A stretch of 35,460 nt of DNA from Ruminococcus sp. (lineage in GTDB: Bacteria > Bacillota > Clostridia > Oscillospirales > Acutalibacteraceae): NCBI GenBank assembly GCA_004555265.1, contig SFIQ01000012.1:1-35460 (forward strand), read 5' to 3'. Positions 23,433 to 30,246 of this stretch are shown here, in pieces. The notes below the pieces were generated by a model. That model saw only the letters and a list, made by a program, of their open reading frames with translations, had not been told where the DNA came from and did no database searches. The number at the start of each line of letters is the position of its first letter. Position 1 is the first letter of the stretch. Made by a program: the position numbers and the translations under genes.

Positions 23433-23461
23433 TTGCAGGATTTCGCGGAATATGGTAGAAT
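23433..23461 (+). promoter_or_regulatory. Promoter of the yifB/comM-like gene
   Basis: TTGCAG (23433-23438), a 17-nt spacer and TAGAAT (23456-23461) with an extended TGG. It lies back to back with the pgm promoter. Confidence 0.75.
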
Positions 23462-23493
23462 AAAAACAGAAAACTGTGCACAGGGGTGGTTTT

Positions 23494-25023
23494 GTGTTTG
23501 CAAGCGTCAACAGCGTGGGGCTGTTCGGATTAGAGGCATACACCGTTTCGGTCGAGGCAGACCTTTCGGGCGGTATGCCGCGGTTTGATATGGTGGGTCT
23601 GCCCGACGCCGCCGTTTCGGAAAGCCGCGAGCGCGTGCGCTCCGCCATTCGCAACAGCGGGCTGGATTTTCCCGTTTCGCGCGTGACCATCAATTTAGCA
23701 CCTGCCGACATTCGCAAAGAGGGGCCGATTTATGACCTGCCCGTGCTGATTGCCGTGCTCAAAGCCACGGGACAGTTAAAATGTAAGACCGACACGCAGG
23801 CATTCATTGGGGAATTGTCATTAAGCGGCGAGGTGCGGCACATCAACGGCGTTTTGCCGATGGTGATACAGGCGCGCAAAGCAGGTTTTCAAGAAATTTA
23901 TATCCCCCACGCCAATCTCGCCGAGGGCGCGGTGGTCGAAGGGATTGCCGTGTACCCCGTCAAAACCGTTGCGGAATTGCTCGCGCATTTGCGCGGGGAA
24001 AACAAACTTTCCTCGGTTACCGCCGCCGATTACACGGAAAGCACCCTGCCGCCCGACCTGCCCGATTTTGCTGATGTGAAGGGTCAGCACGAGGCAAAAC
24101 GCGCGTTAGAGGTTGCCGCCGCAGGCGGGCACAATGTGATGATGATCGGCCCGCCCGGTTCGGGCAAAAGTATGCTTGCCAAGCGGATTCCCTCGATTTT
24201 GCCCGATATGACCTTTGAAGAGGCGCTCGAAACCACCAACATTTATTCCGTGGCGGGCGCGCTCCCGCCGGAAGTTTCTTTGATTAAAGTGCGCCCGTTC
24301 CGTTCGCCGCACCACACCGTTTCCCCGGCGGGGCTGTCGGGCGGCGGCGCCGTGCCGCATCCGGGCGAAATTTCGCTGGCGCACAACGGCGTGCTGTTTT
24401 TAGATGAACTGCCCGAATTTTCGCGCACGGCGATGGAAATTATGCGCCAGCCGATTGAGGACGGTAAAATTACGATTGCACGCGTCGCGGCAACTTTTTC
24501 GTACCCGTGCTCGGTGATGCTTGTGTGCGCAATGAATCCGTGTCCCTGTGGCTTTTACGGGCACCCCACGCGCAAATGCACCTGCCCTGCGGGCGCGCCG
24601 CAACGCTATCTTTCGCGCGTGTCGGGTCCGCTGTTGGACCGACTGGACATTCACATTGAAGTCCCGCCCGTGGATTTCGATGACCTTTCCAAAACGGCAA
24701 AAGAGGAATCTTCGGCATCGATTAAAGCGCGCGTAGACCGTGCACGCGAAATACAGCAAGCAAGGCTTGCTGGTACGGGAATCACCTGCAACGCCAAAAT
24801 GGACGCATCGCTCACCCGAAAATTCTGCACCCCCACCCCTGCCGCGGCGGCGATGCTCAAAGCCGCATTTGAAAAGTTGGGGCTTTCGGCGCGTGCCTAT
24901 GATAAGGTGTTGCGCGTGGCGCGCACCATTGCCGATTTGGACGGTGCAGAGCAGATTGATGTGCCGCACATCGCCGAAGCCGTACAGTACCGCAGTTTGG
25001 ACAGAAAGTTTTGGAAAGGGTGA
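23494..25023 (+). CDS. comM: YifB/ComM family Mg-chelatase-like AAA+ ATPase
   Basis: About 509 residues. An N-terminal ChlI/Lon-like domain (MPRFDMVGLPDAAVSESRER and NLAPADIRKEGPIYDLPVL) is followed by an AAA+ core with Walker A GPPGSGKS and Walker B GVLFLDELPEF. A four-Cys zinc-like insert (NPCPCGFYGHPTRKCTC) and the C-terminal Mg-chelatase domain complete it. In Vibrio, ComM is a helicase that extends branch migration during natural transformation; a recombination role is inferred here. The start is GTG at 23494, directly after AGGGGTGG; an upstream GTG at 23476 would add six unlikely residues. Confidence 0.93.
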   Translation: MFASVNSVGLFGLEAYTVSVEADLSGGMPRFDMVGLPDAAVSESRERVRSAIRNSGLDFPVSRVTINLAPADIRKEGPIYDLPVLIAVLKATGQLKCKTDTQAFIGELSLSGEVRHINGVLPMVIQARKAGFQEIYIPHANLAEGAVVEGIAVYPVKTVAELLAHLRGENKLSSVTAADYTESTLPPDLPDFADVKGQHEAKRALEVAAAGGHNVMMIGPPGSGKSMLAKRIPSILPDMTFEEALETTNIYSVAGALPPEVSLIKVRPFRSPHHTVSPAGLSGGGAVPHPGEISLAHNGVLFLDELPEFSRTAMEIMRQPIEDGKITIARVAATFSYPCSVMLVCAMNPCPCGFYGHPTRKCTCPAGAPQRYLSRVSGPLLDRLDIHIEVPPVDFDDLSKTAKEESSASIKARVDRAREIQQARLAGTGITCNAKMDASLTRKFCTPTPAAAAMLKAAFEKLGLSARAYDKVLRVARTIADLDGAEQIDVPHIAEAVQYRSLDRKFWKG

Positions 25024-25076
25024 AACAGGGAAAAGTTGCAGTACGATAAATTCATACGGAAACGGAGATGTCATAG

Positions 25077-25640
25077 GTGAAAAAATGTATTCATATATTC
25101 GGTGCATCGGGCGCGGGAACATCCACGCTCGGTCAGGCAATCAGCGACAAATACGGACACGCATGGCTTGATACAGATGATTACTTTTGGTGCCCGACAG
25201 ATCCTCCGTTTACAGTAAAGCGCGAACGCAATGCGCGCATTCGACTGCTTTTATCCGACATTGAGCAAAATGATACATGTGTTATTTCAGGCTCTGTTGG
25301 TGATTGGGGCGATGTTTTCATTCCGAAATTTGACCTTTGCATTTGGATACAAACCCCTACGTCAGTTCGGATTGAACGGCTCAAAAAGCGCGAATACGCC
25401 CGCTTCGGAAAAAGAATTTTACCGAGCGGCGATATGTATATTGCCCACACAGATTTTATAGAATGGGCTAAAACCTACGATATCGCTGACAGCACCCAAA
25501 GAAGCTTTGCTATGCATAACGAATGGAAGGACAAGCTTGCGTGTCCGCTTTTAATATTGGACGGTACAAAATCGGTTGCGGAGCTGTTGCAGGAAATAGA
25601 GCCTATTATGAATGCGAATACTGACGGTCATTGCTTGTAA
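25077..25640 (+). CDS. P-loop NTPase, adenylate/shikimate-kinase-like
   Basis: 187 residues. The start KKCIHIFGASGAGTSTLGQAI contains a Walker A (GASGAGTS), followed by an Asp pair (LDTDDYFW) in the position of the substrate-binding region of small nucleoside or shikimate kinases. There is a basic lid-like segment (RIERLKKREYARFG). Such proteins are usually annotated adenylate kinase or AAA family ATPase; the substrate is unknown. The start is GTG at 25077, with GGAGA about 9 nt upstream. It lies 53 nt after comM and may be read with it. Confidence 0.75.
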   Translation: MKKCIHIFGASGAGTSTLGQAISDKYGHAWLDTDDYFWCPTDPPFTVKRERNARIRLLLSDIEQNDTCVISGSVGDWGDVFIPKFDLCIWIQTPTSVRIERLKKREYARFGKRILPSGDMYIAHTDFIEWAKTYDIADSTQRSFAMHNEWKDKLACPLLILDGTKSVAELLQEIEPIMNANTDGHCL

Positions 25641-25798
25641 AGGCAGGAATAAATACAAGCGTAGGAGCAAGGTAAGCTCGTACCGTTTCCGCATAAAAAG
25701 GTATGTATTTAAGCGAATCGATTTCACAAGACAAATCAGCTTTTTTAATTTCTGCAAAATTCCTGACAAAAAATCCCGAGAGTTTTCGGAAAAAGCAC

Positions 25799-25827
25799 TT
25801 GACACAAAAACAATCCTTTGCTATAAT
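25799..25827 (+). promoter_or_regulatory. Consensus promoter of tRNA-Leu
   Basis: Perfect TTGACA (25799-25804), 17-nt spacer, perfect TATAAT (25822-25827). Confidence 0.92.
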
Positions 25828-25861
25828 AATCACCGTTGCGAAAGCGGCGAAAACAAAATAG

Positions 25862-25945
25862 GCGAGTGTGGCGGAATCGGCAGACGCGCACGTTTGAGGG
25901 GCGTGTGGTAATCCCGTATGGGTTCAAGTCCCATCACTCGCACCA
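25862..25945 (+). tRNA. tRNA-Leu (anticodon GAG)
   Basis: Acceptor GCGAGTG / CACTCGC, a class II variable arm, anticodon loop TTGAGGG (anticodon GAG), T-arm GGGTTCAAGTCCC, and encoded ACCA. The length is 84 nt. Confidence 0.95.
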
Positions 25946-25962
25946 CCTAAGTACAACTTAGG
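25946..25962 (+). other. Perfect hairpin abutting the tRNA-Leu 3' end
   Basis: CCTAAGT-ACA-ACTTAGG begins the base after the encoded CCA. It may help 3' processing or be an attachment-site core; no T-tract follows. Confidence 0.5.
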
Positions 25963-25969
25963 TAATACA

Positions 25970-26008
25970 ACCGAAATCCCTTGAAATATAGGGGTTTCGG
26001 TCTTTTTT
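25970..26008 (+). terminator. Terminator 1 downstream of tRNA-Leu
   Basis: ACCGAAATCCC pairs with GGGGTTTCGGT and is followed by CTTTTTT. Confidence 0.88.
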
Positions 26009-26015
26009 ATGCCTC

Positions 26016-26042
26016 AAAGCACTCTGAAAATGAGTGCTTTTT
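26016..26042 (+). terminator. Terminator 2 downstream of tRNA-Leu
   Basis: AAAGCACTC / GAGTGCTTT, 9 bp, 7-nt loop, with T residues following. Confidence 0.75.
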
Positions 26043-26050
26043 GTGTTTTT

Positions 26051-26090
26051 ACCCCACTTGAAAACAACATTTCAGGTGGGGTGCTTTTTT
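26051..26090 (+). terminator. Terminator 3 downstream of tRNA-Leu
   Basis: ACCCCACTTGAAA pairs with TTTCAGGTGGGGT (one G-T) and is followed by GCTTTTTT. Confidence 0.85.
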
Positions 26091-26116
26091 GCTTTATTGC
26101 ATATTTTTTTAGTTAA

Positions 26117-26171
26117 GTCCAATTAGATGGACTGACCTTGATTGACAAGCCATTAACCTTTGGTGTAAAAT
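26117..26171 (+). promoter_or_regulatory. Promoter of the three-gene cassette, with upstream inverted repeat
   Basis: TTGACA (26143-26148), a 17-nt spacer and TAAAAT (26166-26171). AGTCCA / TGGACT (26117-26134) forms an inverted repeat just upstream of the -35, a possible regulator site. Confidence 0.7.
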
Positions 26172-26202
26172 GGAATAGTAAATTTCAAATGGAGGATTGC
26201 AT

Positions 26203-26727
26203 ATGGGTTTTCAAGATGAGCTACGAGCCGCTATGAGAACAAAAGAAGAGGCTGACAAACTTAATCAAGAAAAGCTCAATAACACCCTTCGTGCTGAAGC
26301 AAGACGAGTTGTGGATGAACTGCAGAAAGTGTTGATTGCAAAGGTCAAATCTGCAGATTACACAGAAGAAAACGGGAAGGCAATTGTAACCGGTATCTTC
26401 CCACTTTCAAGACGATTTCTTATTAGTCGCAGGGTCGATAACAATGCAGCCGTTATAGCTAACAGCAAGAAGTGGTTATTCAAAGATCCCTCCGTTGTCT
26501 ATAGAGCATTTTACTATTTTGAATTAAACTCCACATACGCTGAAGAATATGAGCAGTTGAAACGCTATATCCGTGCGATGGCTACCAATGATAAAATCAC
26601 TGCCGAGTTTGTTTTGTACGATAAACATAAAAAAGAAGTTCATCCGTTCCCAACCCGAATTGATAATTCCCTTTTAGAATGCGACTTCACACTCGCTGTT
26701 CACGGAACAACAAAAATTGACATTTAA
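26203..26727 (+). CDS. Unknown protein, cassette gene 1
   Basis: 174 residues, not recognised. The first ~55 residues are a highly charged helix (ELRAAMRTKEEADKLNQEKL) that could form a coiled coil. The rest looks like a mixed alpha/beta globular domain (VTGIFPLSRRFLISRRVDNN, then YYFELNSTYAEEYEQLKRYI). There is no signal peptide, membrane helix or obvious catalytic motif. The ATG at 26203 has GGAGG 7 nt upstream. The next gene follows after 12 nt with its own strong AAGGAGG. Codon use is AT-rich, unlike the housekeeping genes of the window. Confidence 0.75.
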   Translation: MGFQDELRAAMRTKEEADKLNQEKLNNTLRAEARRVVDELQKVLIAKVKSADYTEENGKAIVTGIFPLSRRFLISRRVDNNAAVIANSKKWLFKDPSVVYRAFYYFELNSTYAEEYEQLKRYIRAMATNDKITAEFVLYDKHKKEVHPFPTRIDNSLLECDFTLAVHGTTKIDI

Positions 26728-26739
26728 GGAGGCGTGGCT

Positions 26740-27777
26740 ATGAGTGATATTGTTATAAGCGAAAATACTCAAATTGACTTAACAAGTCCCAAGGTTGAAA
26801 TATTATCACCAAGAGACCCACAGTATGCAATTCAGTTTTTTGCTGACAGCCTTCGTGGGAAATTAGCTCAAGCAGATGCTTTTGCTGAAACCATATATAA
26901 GGCGGTAATTAATGAAGTCTCTACCACATCTCAAATCGCACAATCGTTTGAAAAAGGTAGTCGTTTTGTTGTTGATATGACTGAAACCACTAAATCAGCT
27001 ATTGACAATGGTCAACTCAAATTAGTAAAAGAGCAAGGAAGGTTGAGAGCACAACTTCTCGATTCCAAAGGTCACTATAGCACCAAGTTAGACATTAAAG
27101 AAGAATTCTTCAACAAGGGAATTGACCCGGTTGAAATGGCTAATGCACTTCAGCTGAAAGCTCTTCAAGAACAGTTGCAGCAAGTGGCAGACCAAATCGT
27201 TATGATTAACAGTAGTGTCCTTGATGTGTTGCAGGGTCAGCAGAATGACAGAATTGCTCTTTTCTATAGTGGTATGAATTTATACCTCGAAGCACAATCT
27301 GTTAAAAACCCTGAAATGAAAAATGCTCTGTTAGCTCAAGCTATAAGAGCCCTTTCGGATGGAACACAACAACTCAGTATAACAATGGAATCCGACATTG
27401 AATTTTTAACCACCGGGCAGTATAACAAACTCCGTGGTAAAAAAGCTGAAGCAATCCAAAGCAGAATGGATAGTATAAACAAAGCTTTTAGTTTTATCCA
27501 TCAAGCTACGTTAGCCCGCGCAGCAATTTACTGCGAACAGGATGAATACTTGGCGATGGCAAATGTACTTGATGAATACTCTCGTTTCATTGAAGGCACT
27601 GTTGTCGAAAACGCAAATCTTCTGTCGCAGTGTGACCCAACCGATAATGGAACAGAAAATAGCTTGTGGCACTCCCGTGCGGCATTGAAGCTCGATGCGA
27701 GTGAATTGAGAAAAACCCTGTCTTCCGGCAGTGAAGAATTTTATCTTTCAATAGAGGATGGTAGTAATGAAGGTTAA
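26740..27777 (+). CDS. Unknown largely helical protein, cassette gene 2
   Basis: 345 residues, not recognised. After a polar N-terminus (ISENTQIDLTSPKVEILSPRDP) it appears almost wholly helical, with long amphipathic stretches such as MANALQLKALQEQLQQVADQ and a tract rich in Gln, Ala and Leu. Towards the end there is a tetratricopeptide-like ATLARAAIYCEQDEYLAMANVLDEY. No membrane segment is evident. The ATG at 26740 has AAGGAGG 7 nt upstream. The end overlaps gene 3 by 11 bp, so translation is coupled. A scaffold or pore-like role would be speculation. Confidence 0.75.
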   Translation: MSDIVISENTQIDLTSPKVEILSPRDPQYAIQFFADSLRGKLAQADAFAETIYKAVINEVSTTSQIAQSFEKGSRFVVDMTETTKSAIDNGQLKLVKEQGRLRAQLLDSKGHYSTKLDIKEEFFNKGIDPVEMANALQLKALQEQLQQVADQIVMINSSVLDVLQGQQNDRIALFYSGMNLYLEAQSVKNPEMKNALLAQAIRALSDGTQQLSITMESDIEFLTTGQYNKLRGKKAEAIQSRMDSINKAFSFIHQATLARAAIYCEQDEYLAMANVLDEYSRFIEGTVVENANLLSQCDPTDNGTENSLWHSRAALKLDASELRKTLSSGSEEFYLSIEDGSNEG

Positions 27778-28066
27778 AGCAAAGAAGGGTTGCACTAACC
27801 CTGAATGTGTAATGTGCAAGAAAAAAGAACACGCAAGAAAAGAGGATGCTTTCTGTCCAAGATGTGGAGGTTCATTGTCTTTTGTATGTGAAAAGTGTCA
27901 TACTGTTTTAGCAGACGGCTCCACAAAATTATGTGTGGTCTGTCAAGCAAAAAAGGATGATACCAACGAAAAGATAAAAGATGGCTTCAAGAAAGCCGGC
28001 GGCGTTGTAGCGGGAATCGCAGCCACAGTTCCGGGAATTGTTGCAGCAGTAGTTAAGAAAAAATAA
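27767..28066 (+). CDS. Zinc-ribbon protein with hydrophobic C-terminal tail, cassette gene 3
   Basis: 99 residues. The N-terminal ~65 residues hold about nine Cys in tight pairs (CTNPECVMC, FCPRCGG, FVCEKCH, LCVVC), consistent with two zinc ribbons. A charged linker (KKDDTNEKIKDGFKKAGG) leads to a 20-residue Gly/Ala/Val-rich hydrophobic stretch (VVAGIAATVPGIVAAVV) capped by KKK. That stretch could insert in a membrane or act as an amphipathic tail. The ATG at 27767 lies inside gene 2; GAGG is about 9 nt upstream. Function unknown. Confidence 0.75.
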   Translation: MKVKAKKGCTNPECVMCKKKEHARKEDAFCPRCGGSLSFVCEKCHTVLADGSTKLCVVCQAKKDDTNEKIKDGFKKAGGVVAGIAATVPGIVAAVVKKK

Positions 28067-28067
28067 G

Positions 28068-28135
28068 TTGCAACCTACTATCACGATTTGCAACCTACTA
28101 TTTCAAATTGCAACCTGCCCCTTGAAATTGCAACC
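28068..28135. repeat. Four direct repeats with a 20-bp period
   Basis: TTGCAACC occurs at 28068, 28088, 28108 and 28128, exactly 20 bp apart. The first two copies extend to TTGCAACCTACTAT. They begin 2 nt after the stop of cassette gene 3. This spacing resembles iterons or the transposase-binding end repeats of IS21/Tn7-like elements. Confidence 0.85.
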
Positions 28136-28171
28136 TTGGGGATTTTTGTATCATAGGTGGAGTAGTTAGAC

Positions 28172-28199
28172 AAAAAAGCACGCGAAAGCGTGCTTTTTT
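28172..28199. terminator. Bidirectional terminator after the cassette
   Basis: Perfect 12-bp stem AAAAAAGCACGC / GCGTGCTTTTTT with a GAAA tetraloop. Confidence 0.92.
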
Positions 28200-28201
28200 C
28201 A

Positions 28202-28366
28202 ATGAAATAAATTCCTTACGGATTTATGAAATCTGCCTTTGGCACATGAAATAGCTGACGCTAAAAATACACTGCGGCGTATGGAGATTTATTCATTTCA
28301 CTTTCTGCGAAGCAGAAAATTTCATAATCCGTTAGGATTATTTCATATTGCGTAGCAATATTTCAT
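28202..28366. repeat. Array of short hairpins separated by ATGAAAT / ATTTCAT heptamers
   Basis: The heptamer ATGAAAT lies at 28202, 28226 and 28246. Its complement ATTTCA(T) lies at 28295, 28319, 28340 and 28360. Between them sit palindromes: CCTTACGG (28209-28225), TGCCTTTGGCA (28233-28245), TTTCTGCGAAGCAGAAA (28302-28318), AATCCGTTAGGATT (28326-28339) and ATTGCGTAGCAAT (28347-28359). The two halves face each other. No coding potential is seen. Confidence 0.85.
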
Positions 28367-28431
28367 GAACTTACAATACCGCTCGCAGAGGTGATGTTCA
28401 ATCAGGGAATCATCCACGGATTTTATATCCT

Positions 28432-28462
28432 AACGCAGAGGGTACAATGTACTTTCTGCGTT
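28432..28462. other. Inverted repeat upstream of the DUF6774-like gene
   Basis: AACGCAGA / TCTGCGTT outer arms and GTAC-AAT-GTAC inner arms form a nearly complete dyad. It could be an operator or an RNA hairpin. The sequence 28367-28551 otherwise holds nothing I can name; a TTGACA near 28480 lacks a well-placed -10. Confidence 0.5.
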
Positions 28463-28551
28463 ATTCTGTATGTTTTTGTTCTTGACACTTGCATCCGAGC
28501 GAACAGTACGCAAGGCGCAAGCCGCCGCATATACTGTACTGAGGTGATACG

Positions 28552-28713
28552 ATGTGCCCGAACGATTTGGCATTTTCCGTTACGGCGCTTGCCGCGGCAA
28601 TAGCAGAGGGAAAATCTGCGGAAGAACTTGCATTGCTTGCCTCGATTTTGACGCAGCTCGGCGACACACTGACCACTTTGAGTCTGCAAAGTGAAATCTG
28701 CAAACAAAAATAA
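28552..28713 (+). CDS. DUF6774-like small protein
   Basis: 53 residues: MCPNDLAFSVTALAAAIAEG, then KSAEELALLASILTQLGDTL, then TTLSLQSEICKQK. The core EELALLASILTQLGDTLTTL and the flanking Cys near each end match, from memory, the DUF6774 family of tiny Clostridia proteins, which are helical with one Cys near each end. GAGG is 7 nt before the ATG. A strong terminator overlaps the stop codon. Function unknown. Confidence 0.7.
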   Translation: MCPNDLAFSVTALAAAIAEGKSAEELALLASILTQLGDTLTTLSLQSEICKQK

Positions 28714-28770
28714 TACGCCGCTTCGCATATTCTGCAAAAAGCAGAGGTGCGAAACGGCGTATTTGTTTTT
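28712..28770 (+). terminator. Terminator of the DUF6774-like gene
   Basis: AATACGCCG-c-TTCGCA pairs with TGCGAA-a-CGGCGTATT, with an inner CTGC / GCAG, and is followed by TGTTTTT. It starts within the stop codon. Confidence 0.9.
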
Positions 28771-28784
28771 ATGCAGCTGCAAAA

Positions 28785-29018
28785 TTATCCGTTTGCGTCA
28801 TCCGATACGCGCGGCACGCCGTCGTCGGCTTTGGTAGGCTTTTCGGTAAATTCCGACAGCCCCTGCGCAATCGTCGGAAACGGATTTTTCGTGTCATTGG
28901 TCGGCTGAATTTCATAGGTGCCGTACTTGTTGACCATTTCGTGCGCGGTTTCGGGATTGCCGTGAATGGCTTCAACCGCCAATTCCCACTCCACGCGTTT
29001 TCTGTCTTTTCTGTGCAT
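28785..29018 (-). CDS. Small protein, weakly HTH_16-like
   Basis: 77 residues from ATG at 29018 (GGGTGA 5 nt upstream); two alternative starts, at 29024 and 29027, add two or three residues. The N-terminal helix MHRKDRKRVEWELAVEAIHG followed by NPETAHEMVNKYGTY loosely resembles the first helices of sigma-like helix-turn-helix proteins. The C-terminal half is polar and low in structure. Not recognised with confidence. It is divergent from mutY. Confidence 0.55.
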   Translation of the reverse strand: MHRKDRKRVEWELAVEAIHGNPETAHEMVNKYGTYEIQPTNDTKNPFPTIAQGLSEFTEKPTKADDGVPRVSDDANG

Positions 29019-29124
29019 ATACATCACCCGTTTTTATTGTTGACGATTTTACAAAAACTATACCGATTTTTGAAAGTTTGTGGTACAATACATTTGATCA
29101 TGAAACTGCACAGGAGAAATCGTT

Positions 29125-30104
29125 TTGCATACACAAAAGGAAATTCAAAATCAATATACAGCCTTGCCCGCCCTGCTTTTGCCGTGGTATCGCGAAAGCG
29201 CACGGGATTTGCCGTGGCGGCACACCAAAGAGCCGTACCACGTGTGGGTGTCGGAAATTATGCTCCAACAAACGCGTGTAGAGGCGGTGCGCGGATATTA
29301 CGACCGTTTTCTTACCGCCCTGCCCGACATACAATCCCTCGCCGAAGCCGATGAAGAACAACTCTTGAAGTTGTGGGAGGGCTTGGGCTATTATTCGCGT
29401 GTGCGCAATCTTCAAAAGGCGGCAAAAACGGTAATGGAACAGCACAGCGGCGTGTTTCCGACTGCATACGCAGATGTGCGGGCGCTTGCAGGCATTGGGG
29501 ATTACACAGCGGGCGCGATTTGTTCGATTTGTTACGGACAGCCGCGCGCGGCGGTGGACGGCAATGTTTTGCGCATTGCGGCACGAATTACAGAGGATTT
29601 TTCGCCGATTGACCTTGCAGACACCAAAAAGCGGGTGGCGCTTGCGTTTGCACCCCACGCAGTCCGAAATGCGGCGAATGCCCTGTAAAGGCGATTTGCT
29701 TTGCAGAGAAAGCGGGCACGGTACAAAAACTCCCCGTAAAATTGCCAAAAAAAGAAAAGCGGCAGGAAAAGCGCACGGTATTTTTATTGGAATGTGACGG
29801 CGCGTATGCCGTGTGCAAACGCACGGAAAAAGGGCTTCTTTCGGGGCTTTGGCAGTTGCCGAATGCGGCGGAAGCACTCTCCCCCGCCGACGCGCTCAAA
29901 ACGGCAGAAGCGTTCGGTGCAAAGCCGTTGGAACTGCAAAAAGAAGTCCATAAAACACATATTTTTACACACATCGTTTGGGATATGGTCGGGTATCATA
30001 TTCTTTGCTCTGTAAAGGCGGACGGCTTTATATGGGCAACCCCGCAGGAATTGGAAACCACCTACGCCCTGCCCACTGCATTCCGCATATTTTTGGAAGA
30101 ATAA
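29125..30104 (+). pseudogene. mutY: A/G-specific adenine glycosylase MutY, disrupted by internal deletion/frameshift
   Basis: The first frame (29125-29688) has the HhH-GPD domain: LPWRHTKEPYHVWVSEIMLQQTRVE with the catalytic Glu, the helix-hairpin-helix ALAGIGDYTAGAI and VDGNVLRIAARIT with the catalytic Asp. After KKRVALA, at about 29643, a second frame takes over. It has the iron-sulfur ligands with exact C-x6-C-x2-C-x5-C spacing (codons at 29649, 29670, 29679, 29697) and then the NUDIX-like 8-oxoG recognition domain to 30104. About 25 residues, including the usual Q-A-L-M-x-L-G-A helix, are missing at the switch, so this is not a simple one-base error. The start is TTG at 29125 with AGGAG 8 nt upstream. 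An extended -10 (TGGTACAAT) lies near 29085. Confidence 0.85.
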
Positions 30105-30168
30105 CGGCAAAAAGACTGTTTTTGCATAGAAAACAATGCACAAATCACCGCCCTTCGGCAAAACACAA

Positions 30169-30216
30169 AATCCCCGCACCCAGCGTAAAATCTGTGTGCG
30201 GGGATTGTTTTATTTT
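30169..30216. terminator. Terminator between mutY and groEL
   Basis: AATCCCCGCAC / GTGCGGGGATT, 11 bp, followed by GTTTTATTTT on the plus strand. It is placed to end both convergent units. Confidence 0.88.
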
Positions 30217-30246
30217 ATGCGTTTATACCGCTTTGCGCAGGTCGGC

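Noticed and set aside
28068..28135. CRISPR array
   Set aside because: Repeats are only 8-14 bp with a 20-bp period and no cas genes are near.
28202..28366. CRISPR or rho-independent terminator cluster
   Set aside because: The constant part is only 7 bp, the palindromes differ, the two halves are inverted and there are no T-tracts.
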